Source: Proteiniphilum sp. X52 (GTDB taxonomy: Bacteria; Bacteroidota; Bacteroidia; Bacteroidales; Dysgonomonadaceae). Taken from it: 61,698 nucleotides of DNA. The stretch is from the NCBI RefSeq assembly GCF_003712195.1, contig NZ_RDSD01000024.1, positions 1 to 61,698 on the forward strand, given 5' to 3'. The notes under the pieces were generated by a model that saw nothing but the letters and a program-made list of their open reading frames with translations, did not search any database and had not been told where the DNA came from. The translations under genes and the position numbers were made by a program. Position 1 is the stretch's first letter. Every line of letters begins with the position of its first letter. Positions 15,452-24,117 of the stretch are shown here, piece by piece.

Positions 15452-18081
15452 TGAATGTGGCAAGGCGTTATTTACTGATCTCGCTGCTGATTTGTAGCTG
15501 TTTCCCTTCGTTTGCCCAACAGGAGATCAAAGGAAGGGTGCTGGATTCACAAGACCGCAAACCCGTTGTTTCGGCCACAGTCACGATGCACCCTGTGGGT
15601 TCTTCCTCCATCCTGGCCTATACCATGACCGCGGAAGACGGCACATTCATCCTGAAACGCAACCACCTCCCCGACTCGGTCACGGTGACCGTATCGGCCA
15701 TGACCATCGAACGGCAGTCGAAGACCGTAAAGAGTGATGCCAAACTGGTGGAATTTCTGGTTACCGAGAAGACGATGGAATTGAAAGAGGTGGTCGTGAA
15801 AGCGCCCAAAATACGCCAGTTGGGCGACACCATCCATTACGACGTGGCCAGTTTCATGGATGAGACCGACCGCAGCATCGGCGACGTGCTGGAAAAACTG
15901 CCCGGCGTGCAGGTGCTCTCTTCGGGACAGATCCTTTACCAGAACAAGGAGATCAGCAAATTCTATATCGAGGGGCTCGACTTGCTCCAAGGCAAATACG
16001 GCCTGGCCACCCAAAACGTGGATGCCTCCAAGGTGGCATCGGTGCAGATACTCGAGAACCACCAGCCCATCAAGGCACTCAAAGGGATGGAGATACCCGA
16101 GAATGCCGCCATCAACCTGAAACTGAAACAGTCGGCCATGGGTGCTTTCTTTGCCACGGCACAACTGGGGACAGGGCTTCCTCCAATCCTGCTCAGCAAT
16201 GAGGCCGTGGGCATGCGCTTTACCCGCTCGCAACAAAACCTGCTGGTGTATAAGGGCGACAATACCGGAAGGGATATCAGCAAAGAGTTGACTTCCTATT
16301 ACGACCATTTCGGAAGCGGCCCCTCCAACCTCTTATCGGTGATTGCCCCCGCCCCGCCTTCCATCAGGGAACAGCACTATCTTTTCAACGATGCCCACCT
16401 GGTATCGCTGAACGATTTGAGAGGGATCAAGAAAGACCTCGCACTCACCACCAACATAAACTTCCTGCACGACAAACAGAAAAGCAGCAGCTTCTCACGG
16501 CAGGATATCTACCTGACTCCTTCCGATACCCTGCAGATAGCGGAGGAGATGGATGCCCGCCTGCTGAAACGGGAACTGGAAGGGTCAGTCACCCTCGAAG
16601 GCAATACCGACAACTACTTCCTGAACAACAAACTCAATGTACGCTCTTCATGGAATACCCATACAGGCAATATCGCGGGTAGTGAACCGGTGGCCCAGTT
16701 CCTGCAGCTCCCCTCCTTCCATATTGAAAACGACTTCGACTACCTGCGGCGGAATGACTCACGGCGAAACCGGATAAAGGCAAACGTGGCATATACCACC
16801 CGGCGCCATTCGCTGGATGTCTCACCCGTATTGTTCGAAGAGTTGAAGAATTCCGGCCCGCTTATCCGGCAGGATATTTCTTTCGACCGGTTCAATGCCT
16901 CGGCCAGCGTATCCGGACATAGGGACCTGCAACGGTTTAGCTTCGGGCACACTGCCGGAGCCTCCTTCCTGCATTACAGGATGGAGTCGGGCCTGCTTTC
17001 GGGCACTGCCCATACGCCGGTTGCCGCAGATACCTTGCAAAACAATGCCAGCCGTACGGAAGCAAAACTCAATTTCTCCCCGTCGTTCGGGTACAGGCCT
17101 CCATCAGGTCTCCAATTGTACTTTTCCTTTCCCCTGGACTACCTGTTCCTGAACAGGGAAGACGGGATAAGACAGACTAGGCAAAAGAGAGGGCATCTGC
17201 TCGTTTCACCCTACCTGTGGTTCCAATATCCATTCAGTACCAGACTGGCTATCTTTTCCAATATTTCCTTTTCCAACCATATCGGTTCGGTGAATGAGGA
17301 TTACAGGGGATATATACTGAACACCTACCGCAGCATGAACCGCAGCGACGGGTTGTTGTCGAAAAACAGCCGCACATGGGCAAACCTAAGCTTCAATTAT
17401 AAGAACCCGTTCACCACCCTCTTTACATCACTGCGTTTGTTCTACAACAACACATTGCGCAATATGATTTACGATGTAGGATACAACGGTATCCTGAGCA
17501 GCAGCGTAGCCATTCTCCATCCCCACACCTCGCATGATTGGGGTGCGGTTTATTCCATCGGTAAAAGCATCGATGCGATCAACTCCGAAGTGAGATTCAG
17601 TACCGGTTATGACCGTAATCAATCGGCAACCCTGCACCAGGGGATAGTCTCCGGCTACAGTTCAACCGGCTATTCCCTTTCCCCTGGTATCACTACCGAT
17701 ATCGGGCGACGGATGATTATAAAATACGGTGCTTCCTACCGGCATAGCCATACCAGAATCAGGGACAATGAAATGGCACCGGTAAATTATTTCACACAGG
17801 ACATCGCCTTATCGCTGATCCCCGCGAAAGGGTTTACCCTGACCGCTTCAATCAACCATTACTATAATAACATGATCGAATCGTCTGCCCGTTCATCCTG
17901 GTTCGGAAACCTGGGAGCACGGTACAGGATGAAGAACGCGGACTGGATGCTCGACTGGACAAATATTTTCAACAGCCGGCAATTCGTGACCTATTCCTAT
18001 AGCGATATCAGCAGTTATTATTCGGTATATGAATTGCGTCCGGCGGAAGTGTTGTTAAGGGTAAGGTTCAAAATACTGTGA
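15448..18081 (+). CDS. Outer-membrane TonB-receptor-like beta-barrel protein, GLPGLI partner
   Basis: 877 residues (a second ATG follows immediately). Signal peptide 1-24 ending SFAQQ. A carboxypeptidase-regulatory-like domain (EIKGRVLDSQDRKPVVSA) spans about 25-110, then a plug-like segment with GDVLEKLPGVQVLSSGQ and FYIEGLDLLQGKYG. The remainder is a large beta-barrel ending in LLRVRFKIL. It lacks a clear TonB box, so it may be a receptor-derived barrel working with the GLPGLI protein rather than a classic importer. Codon choice is more GC-rich than in the neighbouring IS flanks. A terminator lies 240 bp downstream. Confidence 0.9.
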   Translation: MMNVARRYLLISLLICSCFPSFAQQEIKGRVLDSQDRKPVVSATVTMHPVGSSSILAYTMTAEDGTFILKRNHLPDSVTVTVSAMTIERQSKTVKSDAKLVEFLVTEKTMELKEVVVKAPKIRQLGDTIHYDVASFMDETDRSIGDVLEKLPGVQVLSSGQILYQNKEISKFYIEGLDLLQGKYGLATQNVDASKVASVQILENHQPIKALKGMEIPENAAINLKLKQSAMGAFFATAQLGTGLPPILLSNEAVGMRFTRSQQNLLVYKGDNTGRDISKELTSYYDHFGSGPSNLLSVIAPAPPSIREQHYLFNDAHLVSLNDLRGIKKDLALTTNINFLHDKQKSSSFSRQDIYLTPSDTLQIAEEMDARLLKRELEGSVTLEGNTDNYFLNNKLNVRSSWNTHTGNIAGSEPVAQFLQLPSFHIENDFDYLRRNDSRRNRIKANVAYTTRRHSLDVSPVLFEELKNSGPLIRQDISFDRFNASASVSGHRDLQRFSFGHTAGASFLHYRMESGLLSGTAHTPVAADTLQNNASRTEAKLNFSPSFGYRPPSGLQLYFSFPLDYLFLNREDGIRQTRQKRGHLLVSPYLWFQYPFSTRLAIFSNISFSNHIGSVNEDYRGYILNTYRSMNRSDGLLSKNSRTWANLSFNYKNPFTTLFTSLRLFYNNTLRNMIYDVGYNGILSSSVAILHPHTSHDWGAVYSIGKSIDAINSEVRFSTGYDRNQSATLHQGIVSGYSSTGYSLSPGITTDIGRRMIIKYGASYRHSHTRIRDNEMAPVNYFTQDIALSLIPAKGFTLTASINHYYNNMIESSARSSWFGNLGARYRMKNADWMLDWTNIFNSRQFVTYSYSDISSYYSVYELRPAEVLLRVRFKIL

Positions 18082-18244
18082 ATAATTCACTGTTGCCCAT
18101 TCGTCATTACTATCCTATGTACGACTAAAAACAAAACAATTCCCGAAAATATGTAAACAAAGATCAACCAATATTCTTTTAGGTACAAGAGTAGGCTTGA
18201 AAGTACTAAATAAAATTAAAAGGCCAATATTTCCTGCCGGATTG

Positions 18245-18276
18245 TTTGGAGAAACGGAATCATCGTCTTAATTTTG
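18245..18276 (+). promoter_or_regulatory. Promoter-like pair TTTG / TAATTTTG
   Basis: TTTG (18245-18248) is followed 20 bp later by TAATTTTG (18269-18276), matching the Bacteroidota TTTG/TAnnTTTG pair. No annotated plus-strand gene follows before the convergent plsC; only a short terminated segment does. Confidence 0.5.
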
Positions 18277-18282
18277 CAACGT

Positions 18283-18350
18283 GTTTTTCATGGTATTAGA
18301 TTTAAGGTTAACAATGAAGATTGGTTGTCGTGAGACAACCATTTCTTTTT
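18283..18350 (+). ncRNA. Candidate small RNA (promoter plus terminator, no gene)
   Basis: A promoter-like pair ends at 18276 and an excellent hairpin terminator begins at 18322, which would give a transcript of about 65-70 nt in the gap between two convergent genes. A 22-codon frame (ATG at 18290, MVLDLRLTMK) runs through the hairpin, so a micro-peptide is a less likely alternative. No known RNA family is recognised. Confidence 0.35.
18322..18350 (+). terminator. Intrinsic terminator
   Basis: TGGTTGTC / GACAACCA, perfect 8-bp stem with a GTGA tetraloop, then TTTCTTTTT. Confidence 0.85.
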
Positions 18351-18396
18351 ATATATAGGCCCGAACAATTCTGCCAATTTTAAAGATCCGCTCCTT

Positions 18397-19134
18397 TTAT
18401 TTGTATTGCTCCCATAATGCGGAAAAGATGGTATCCCTGGTTTTATCGATCAAGCCAGGTATCTCTGCCTCTGCAAGTGATGCGGTGGGTATTGGCCGAT
18501 GGATCACAAGTTCCATTTTTCCGGGCCTGAGACGAAAACCATCCCTCTTCAGGACATCATAAGCACCGTTTATAGTCAGAGGCACCACGGGAAGGCCCAT
18601 ATCATGGGCCAGACAATAGGCGCCCCGTTTAAAACGCCCCATTTTACCACTCCGGGTACGTGCTCCCTCCGGAAATATCACCATGGAGACGCCATCCACT
18701 ATCTGTTCTTTCGCCTTCTTAATAGAGGCTGCCCGTGCCTTAGGATTGGTATTGTCCACAAACACGTGACCGGCCTTTTCTGAGGCAAATCCCACGAACG
18801 GGATTTTCCGCAGACTTTGCTTTTGCATCCATTTGATATTCTGGTTCAGAAAACCATACACCAGGAAAATATCAAATGCGCTCTGGTGATTGGCAACAAA
18901 CACATAGGATTGTCGCCGATCCAGGTTTTCATGCCCTCTGGTCTTCACACGACAAAGCGCGAGCCAACAGGTCAACCTCGACCACCATTGGGGAGGATAG
19001 TAACCCCAGAACTTGCTTCCGAAGAGGGGAGCCATCACCATTACCGTCAATGCCGTGATAAGGGTAAGCACAATAAAGATCGGCACAAATATGAGCCATT
19101 GATACAAAAAAACAAGTTTTTTTTTCATCACCAT
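18397..19134 (-). CDS. plsC: 1-acyl-sn-glycerol-3-phosphate acyltransferase
   Basis: 245 residues, inner-membrane enzyme of phospholipid synthesis that acylates lysophosphatidate to phosphatidate. An N-terminal hydrophobic anchor (about 8-38, WLIFVPIFIVLTLITALTV) is followed by the catalytic NHQSAFD (NHx4D) near residue 80, the FPEGARTRSG motif near 155, and VPLTINGAYD. A second ATG at 19128 is possible. Monocistronic, convergent with the candidate small RNA region. Confidence 0.93.
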   Translation of the reverse strand: MVMKKKLVFLYQWLIFVPIFIVLTLITALTVMVMAPLFGSKFWGYYPPQWWSRLTCWLALCRVKTRGHENLDRRQSYVFVANHQSAFDIFLVYGFLNQNIKWMQKQSLRKIPFVGFASEKAGHVFVDNTNPKARAASIKKAKEQIVDGVSMVIFPEGARTRSGKMGRFKRGAYCLAHDMGLPVVPLTINGAYDVLKRDGFRLRPGKMELVIHRPIPTASLAEAEIPGLIDKTRDTIFSALWEQYK

Positions 19135-19375
19135 TCAGTTTTAGTGTGGTCACTCTTCATTTTTACCAGCCTCCCTGTCTCTCGTCCACATCCACGGAAA
19201 CTTTTTCACAAAAATATACAATTTGAGCATTGCAAAGCGATAAAAAGTCATTTTTTTATCTGCGAAGTTCATTTTTTCGCTGAATATAAAATTTTTATCT
19301 CAAATTATTTCCTTGTTTGTTGAATTTTGTGTTTATTTGCGTTACGAAATCAGAAACATAAATTATTATACACAC

Positions 19376-19660
19376 ATGAAAGAATTAGCGAGAAACATCG
19401 GGGTATTGGTAATGCTCATTGGCGTTGCTATTTTGGTGATTCCCTTTTTGACGTGTGCAACCAATAACACCAATTTAATCATCGGACTGATATTGGTAGT
19501 TGAGGGATTACTGGGACACATCTATGTGAACAACATGAAAAAAGGCAGTATGGTGAGTAATATTATCTGGGCAATTATATTGTTGATAGTCCCCTATGCC
19601 ATCTTCTTCATTTCAAAGAGAATGGCTTATTCCGAAGAAGAAATAGCTGCTTATAACTGA
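19376..19660 (+). CDS. Small membrane protein
   Basis: 94 residues from the ATG at 19376 (the frame extends upstream but no transcript would include it). Three hydrophobic segments: 9-27 (GVLVMLIGVAILVIPFL), 33-50 (NLIIGLILVVEGLLGHIY) and 60-80 (SNIIWAIILLIVPYAIFFI), with a short acidic tail. The pattern is that of small uncharacterised Bacteroidota membrane proteins. Followed by a strong terminator at 19711, so it is its own transcription unit. Confidence 0.8.
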   Translation: MKELARNIGVLVMLIGVAILVIPFLTCATNNTNLIIGLILVVEGLLGHIYVNNMKKGSMVSNIIWAIILLIVPYAIFFISKRMAYSEEEIAAYN

Positions 19661-19710
19661 AAAAACCATCTGTTTCACCACAGAATATAAAGATTACGAG
19701 AAAAAAATAC

Positions 19711-19741
19711 ACACCCCGGGGTTTCAACCCGGGGTGTTTTT
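19711..19741. terminator. Strong bidirectional terminator
   Basis: ACACCCCGGG / CCCGGGGTGT, perfect 10-bp stem, 7-nt loop, followed by TTTTTG on the plus strand and preceded by an A-run that serves the minus strand. It separates the small membrane gene from convergent nfeD. Confidence 0.95.
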
Positions 19742-19799
19742 GATTTTCCCCTACTTATCGCCAGTACCAGTATTAGAATAGCATTCAAGGGAGATTAAA

Positions 19800-21194
19800 T
19801 CACCTTTGCGCACTTTTCCCTACCACATACAACTGGAAATTCTCATACCGCTTCACCACCACTTCATCTCCTTTATCAATGAAACCTTTCAGTGAGATGG
19901 CATCGTAAAAGTCACCATCCACATTCACCATGCCCGAAGGACGAAGATCAGTGGCCGCCACACCGCTCTTGCCCACCATGGAAACCGGCTCCATCGATAC
20001 GGACACATATCCTTCCTGATCGGCATGCAATGCCGCGAACCGCAGGAAGCCGGGTTTGCCGATCCGGCCCGACAGGTAAATAATAAGCACCAGCCCCATA
20101 CCCGTACCACCTAAGACAACCATCAGCGCCTTGAACATTTCCATGGCGGGTAATCCTTCAAAGTTAAACCGTATATTGCCTATGAGTGCGAGCACCAATG
20201 CCGAAAAGACAAAGACTATTCCCAGAATACCGGTTATCCCGAAACCGGGGACGACAAATATTTCAAAGACAATAAAGATTAGCCCCAGGACAAACAGCAG
20301 CACTTCCCAGTTCTGGGCATACCCCGTCAGGTAAAGGGGCGTGAAATAGAGGATCGCGGCCGTAACGGCTGCGGCTGTGGGGAAGCCTACGCCGGGCGAC
20401 TGCAATTCAAAATAGATACCTCCTATGATAAACATGATGAGGAATGCCTGCACGATCCCGTTGGTAAGAAAACCTCTGACCTTATCATAAAAAGAGGGAT
20501 TATAGGTCTCTAAAGTGTAGTCGCTGTACCCCAGATGGGTCACGATCACTTCATGCACACTTTCCGCGATACCGTCGCAATAGCCCAACTCGCTAGCCTG
20601 GCTGGCTGTAAGGGTGAGTATCTGTGTGGAGTCGGCAAAACCGGGTATCACAACCTTTTCATCCACCATCGCCTCGGCAATTTTCGGTTCGCGTCTCCAT
20701 TTTTTAATGGTATCCCCATTGTTAACAGTCACTATCTGGCCATGGCTCTCGGCTGTGGCACGCATGATACCGCGCATATAGGACTGATGTTTGTCGGATG
20801 CCCTTTCACCGCTCCCTCCTTCCACCACTGTCGCAGCACCGATAGAGGCACTGTTGCGCATAAAAATACTGTCGCAGGCAATGGAGATCAGCGCGCCGGC
20901 GGAAGCGGCATTATTGTCAATAAAAACATATACGGGAAGGGATGCATTCAGAATGGCCGTGCGCATAGAATCGGCCTCCAGCACGCTCCCTCCATAAGTA
21001 TTCATATGTAAAAGCACTGCGGCCGCATCTTTTCCGGCGGCCTGATGAAGTCCGTTCTGGAGATATATCCATGTATTACTGCCTATATTTTCCTTTATAT
21101 TGATCCGGTATATCATGGGTTTGGCATCCTGCGCCGAAAGATCAAAAGAAAGGATCAGAAGAAACAGGGACAATATGATTTGAAATTCTCTCAT
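19800..21194 (-). CDS. NfeD family membrane-bound serine protease
   Basis: 464 residues. Signal peptide ending LSAQ. A ClpP/crotonase-like protease domain (~25-225) holds the serine in NNAASAGALIS near residue 100 and the lysine in SDKHQSYMRG near 150. Four or five membrane segments follow (GIVQAFLIMFIIGGIYF, AAAVTAAILYF, VLLFVLGLIFIVFEIFVV, ILGIVFVFSALVLALIGNI, MVVLGGTGMGLVLIIYL), then the NfeD OB-fold domain (~390-464, with GKSGVAATDLRPSGMV). These full-length NfeD proteins usually cooperate with a stomatin/SPFH protein, but none is adjacent here. Its first 50 codons and leader are duplicated beyond the IS (23285-23512). Confidence 0.93.
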   Translation of the reverse strand: MREFQIILSLFLLILSFDLSAQDAKPMIYRINIKENIGSNTWIYLQNGLHQAAGKDAAAVLLHMNTYGGSVLEADSMRTAILNASLPVYVFIDNNAASAGALISIACDSIFMRNSASIGAATVVEGGSGERASDKHQSYMRGIMRATAESHGQIVTVNNGDTIKKWRREPKIAEAMVDEKVVIPGFADSTQILTLTASQASELGYCDGIAESVHEVIVTHLGYSDYTLETYNPSFYDKVRGFLTNGIVQAFLIMFIIGGIYFELQSPGVGFPTAAAVTAAILYFTPLYLTGYAQNWEVLLFVLGLIFIVFEIFVVPGFGITGILGIVFVFSALVLALIGNIRFNFEGLPAMEMFKALMVVLGGTGMGLVLIIYLSGRIGKPGFLRFAALHADQEGYVSVSMEPVSMVGKSGVAATDLRPSGMVNVDGDFYDAISLKGFIDKGDEVVVKRYENFQLYVVGKSAQR

Positions 21195-21270
21195 TTTTCA
21201 CAAGGTTTAATACAACAAAGATAATAGATTTTGCGATTCACTATTCATTTTAATTTAAAATGTCTATATT
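21043..21270. repeat. 228-bp IS target duplication, left copy
   Basis: Identical over 228 bp to 23285-23512. It holds nfeD codons 1-50 and the intergenic region up to TGTCTATATT, where the IS begins. Confidence 0.95.
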
Positions 21271-23284
21271 CCGGTGTTTGACACTTTGATTTTGTCAGAC
21301 TGGTGATAGATCAAGGCCACAGGCCGCTGTACGGGCGATTTGTGGCCTTGCTGTTTTTTCTGACTTTGTGGTATATAGAGGTGGGGGGGGGAGCCTCCTC
21401 CCTGTCAATCCTCTTTTTCTCTTTTCTTTGTCTGTGAGATGATACTCCTCATCTTCTGTTTGGTTACTATCTGGGTGTCTGTCCTGAAGCCGGCACTGCC
21501 ATGGAGATGATTGGTCAAGTCCGTCCTGGTGTAAGTGGGGATATATCCTTCACCGGGTATGCTTAGGAAGTCCATCCCCCTGAGCGTATCCAATATCTCA
21601 TCTGTTGTGAAGTGCTTCCCGCCACGGTTCACTTTCTTCTCCAGATACTTGTATACCAGCAGTGCCAGGAAGCAAGTGAGAAAGTGCGCCTTGATCCTGT
21701 CGTCCCTTCTCACGTATACCGGCCGGGCATCGAAGTCGGTTTTCATGATACGGAAGCCGTTCTCGATGATCCAACGGCCGCCGTTGAGTTCGATGATGGC
21801 CGGGGCCGGGTCTTCGAGGTCCGTACACAGGGCATAGAAGCCGTCGAAGCGCGCCTCCTGGTCTATCATCTCCTGATTGAGCGAGAAGTTCTCTATCTGG
21901 GCCAGCTCACCGTCCGCGGTGACATGCTCGGCCTTGATGAAGCGCTTGGCATCGTTGGGGCTCTTCTTCTTTGAGGTGGCACCCCGTCCCTTGGCAAGCA
22001 AAGCTTTGGCGCGGGCTATCTGACGTTCGCGGACATGGCGGAGGTACTCCTGATACTTGAACGAGAAGGTCACGATGACGCGCTGCTCCAACGTCTCTCC
22101 AGTTGACATCAGCGTGGGGTCCCAGCGTTCCTTGAAGAAGAGAGTCTCATGGTACTCCTTTGCGTCCAGGATGCTGATGTCATACTCCTCCTTGCCCCGC
22201 GAACCGGCAATACGCCACCCCTTGCTGTCCAGGGCCCATTCCCGCAGGTGCTTTTTCAACTTCTTCAGTGACTGCACGGTAATGAATGACCTGTCTCCCA
22301 CGCTGTCATTCTTGCGGTTCTCATAGCTTGAAAGGCCTCCATCGGTGCAGACCACCAGCTTGGACAGGCCGAACTTGTCCCTCAGTATCTGCTCCATCGG
22401 CTTGAGCGTGCCGGTCTCCGCCGTGTTCCCCGGCTCGACGCACATCGCCAGCGGGAAGCCGTCGTGGTCCATGAACAGGCCCATCTGCACGATGGGCAGC
22501 GGACGGTTCTCCTTGCTGTGGCCATACTGGCGCAAGCCGCTTTCCTCTTCACACTCGAAGAAGTAGTTCGTCAGGTCATAATACACCACCCGCGTATTGC
22601 GCTTCCCGAGTTTGAGACTGCGTTTGTACACGCCGGCCTGTATCTCGTTGAACTCACCGGCCAGCAGCGACAACGCCCTGTACACCTGCTCCAGCGCGCA
22701 CTCCGGCTGCTCGAGGAACTTCCTTGCATCTTCCAACGAGGACCGCTTGGACCCCGGATACAGTATCCGGGTGTATACCAACATCGAAAGAATGCCGTTC
22801 AGGTCATACTTCAGCAGCTTGTGCTTCCTCGCTATCTTCTTGCAGATGTAGTCCAGGCCCAGTTCGTAATATATTTTCTGAAGGAACAGGTAGCCGCCGT
22901 TGTACGAGCGCCGCTCGCCTTTGGGGATAAGCGCCATGGGGTTGCAGTCAATAATGACGTGCTTGTTCCCTTCTTTTTCAAGTGCGGTCATCCCGGCAAC
23001 TTGAGTCCTTGCCCATTCAATCGGGTCTTCACCATTCAACTTCTCGCGCAGTTCTTCAACAGTCCCGAACTTCTCCACAACTTTGGTTGTGCTTTTTCCG
23101 TCATCTGCGCGATACCCCTTGATGGCATAGAGGTAGGTGAAGCGTCCGCTTTTCTTGGCTACTAGTCTCATGTTTTTAATATCTACCAATATATACCACA
23201 AATATAGAAATAATATTTGACAAAAAAAAGACCTCTGGGGGTCTTTTATCAAAAAAATCGAAAATTTATTGTGTCAAACTACCG
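21271..23284 (-). mobile_element. Intact IS1634-like insertion sequence
   Basis: 2,014 bp. The ends are CCGGTGTTTGACAC (21271) and, reading inward from 23284, CGGTAGTTTGACAC, giving imperfect terminal inverted repeats sharing GTTTGACAC. A single transposase gene fills the interior. Each end carries a hairpin: AAAGACC/GGTCTTT with a T-run at 23229-23245 and CAAGGCCACA/TGTGGCCTTG at 21312-21350 followed by GTTTTTTC. Both are oriented to stop transcription entering the element. Flanked by a 228-bp direct repeat; IS1634-family elements are known for long, variable target duplications. Confidence 0.93.
21405..23171 (-). CDS. IS1634 family (IS4 group) DDE transposase
   Basis: 588 residues from the ATG at 23171 (MRLVAKKSGRF); the frame extends 27 codons further up into the IS terminus, but that part overlaps the entry-side terminator. 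DDE residues fit YYDLTNYFFE (first D), VVCTDGGLS (second D) and GGRWIIENGFRIMKTD (E, with the Rx3Ex6K spacing typical of IS4-group enzymes). A basic linker RGATSKKKSPNDAKR lies between. This is the only complete transposase of its type in the window and could act on the two defective copies at 11518-14247. Its first ~40 residues differ strongly from those copies, the rest hardly at all. Confidence 0.95.
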   Translation of the reverse strand: MRLVAKKSGRFTYLYAIKGYRADDGKSTTKVVEKFGTVEELREKLNGEDPIEWARTQVAGMTALEKEGNKHVIIDCNPMALIPKGERRSYNGGYLFLQKIYYELGLDYICKKIARKHKLLKYDLNGILSMLVYTRILYPGSKRSSLEDARKFLEQPECALEQVYRALSLLAGEFNEIQAGVYKRSLKLGKRNTRVVYYDLTNYFFECEEESGLRQYGHSKENRPLPIVQMGLFMDHDGFPLAMCVEPGNTAETGTLKPMEQILRDKFGLSKLVVCTDGGLSSYENRKNDSVGDRSFITVQSLKKLKKHLREWALDSKGWRIAGSRGKEEYDISILDAKEYHETLFFKERWDPTLMSTGETLEQRVIVTFSFKYQEYLRHVRERQIARAKALLAKGRGATSKKKSPNDAKRFIKAEHVTADGELAQIENFSLNQEMIDQEARFDGFYALCTDLEDPAPAIIELNGGRWIIENGFRIMKTDFDARPVYVRRDDRIKAHFLTCFLALLVYKYLEKKVNRGGKHFTTDEILDTLRGMDFLSIPGEGYIPTYTRTDLTNHLHGSAGFRTDTQIVTKQKMRSIISQTKKREKED

Positions 23285-23436
23285 TGATGAAGTCCGTTCT
23301 GGAGATATATCCATGTATTACTGCCTATATTTTCCTTTATATTGATCCGGTATATCATGGGTTTGGCATCCTGCGCCGAAAGATCAAAAGAAAGGATCAG
23401 AAGAAACAGGGACAATATGATTTGAAATTCTCTCAT
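23285..23436 (-). pseudogene. Duplicated 5' end of nfeD
   Basis: Contains the nfeD ATG (23436) and about 50 codons (signal peptide plus mature start), then runs into the IS end. It was generated by the target duplication. It retains the nfeD leader, so transcripts from it would enter the IS and meet its entry-side terminator. Confidence 0.9.
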
Positions 23437-23512
23437 TTTTCACAAGGTTTAATACAACAAAGATAATAGATTTTGCGATTCACTATTCATTTTAATTTAA
23501 AATGTCTATATT
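23285..23512. repeat. 228-bp IS target duplication, right copy
   Basis: Same sequence as 21043-21270. Here the run continues into TGTACTTC, restoring the -7 box TATATTTG of folK. Confidence 0.95.
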
Positions 23513-23513
23513 T
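23506..23513 (+). promoter_or_regulatory. folK -7 box (TATATTTG)
   Basis: TATATTTG matches TAnnTTTG, 18 bp before the folK ATG at 23532. The left copy of the duplication ends inside this box (TATATT), so only the right copy is a complete promoter. Confidence 0.6.
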
Positions 23514-23531
23514 GTACTTCAATTTATCAGT

Positions 23532-23978
23532 ATGAGCGCAATTTTACTAAGCATAGGATCAAACACGTTCGCCAAAACCAATATCGACAAAGCCAAGAGA
23601 ATGCTTTTATTTCTTTTCCCCGATATTGTTTTCAGTGAGCCCATCCTGACTGAGCCGGAAGACGATAAGTATGCCTACCTTTTTCGGAATGTGCTTGCAA
23701 AAGCCAATACAGAAATGTCTCCGGAAGAGGTTATTGACAAGATCAAACAAACGGAACGGGCTGTAGGACGAACTCCCAGGGATAAGTATTTAGGCAGAAT
23801 GATCATTGATATCGATCTGATTCAATATGACGGTCGGATTCTCCGTCCGCAGGACTATGAGAGGGATTACGTCCAGCAGCTATTACCCACCCTGTCGGAC
23901 CTTGAGGTAACGATTCCCGGCATGCCGGACACTGCCGATACGATAACAGACACTGAAATCACGGAAGAGGAAGATTAA
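23532..23978 (+). CDS. folK: 2-amino-4-hydroxy-6-hydroxymethyldihydropteridine pyrophosphokinase
   Basis: 148 residues from the ATG at 23532 (an upstream in-frame ATG at 23502 precedes the promoter box). HPPK transfers pyrophosphate from ATP to hydroxymethyl-dihydropterin in folate synthesis. Visible family features: SIGSNTFAKTNIDKAK at the start, and VGRTPRDKYLGRMIIDIDLIQYDG, the counterpart of the R..R..PR.IDIDIL signature with the metal-binding D pair. The segment between is shorter than in E. coli FolK, typical of Bacteroidota forms. The tail after ~135 is acidic and probably disordered. Confidence 0.85.
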   Translation: MSAILLSIGSNTFAKTNIDKAKRMLLFLFPDIVFSEPILTEPEDDKYAYLFRNVLAKANTEMSPEEVIDKIKQTERAVGRTPRDKYLGRMIIDIDLIQYDGRILRPQDYERDYVQQLLPTLSDLEVTIPGMPDTADTITDTEITEEED

Positions 23979-24002
23979 CAGGTATCTTGGGAATAAATTC
24001 AA

Positions 24003-24055
24003 GCAACTCCATCCACACTTGTAATGCTTTGACAAGGTAGACGGAGTTGTTTAGG
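24003..24055 (+). terminator. Imperfect hairpin after folK
   Basis: CAACTCC and GGAGTTG arms with an inner CTTG/CAAG stem, then TTT. Likely folK terminator. Confidence 0.4.
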
Positions 24056-24117
24056 TGTTTCCGAACTCAATTTCGTAAAAGATAACAGTAGTGCATTTCT
24101 CGATTTTTGTTTAGCTT

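Noticed and set aside
15547-16308. 253-codon His-rich antisense frame inside the outer-membrane protein gene
   Set aside because: Shadow of GC-rich codons in the real barrel gene; no domain, no promoter.
22464-23165. 233-codon frame antisense to the IS transposase
   Set aside because: Mirrors the transposase coding strand; the transposase has full DDE motifs, the antisense product has none.
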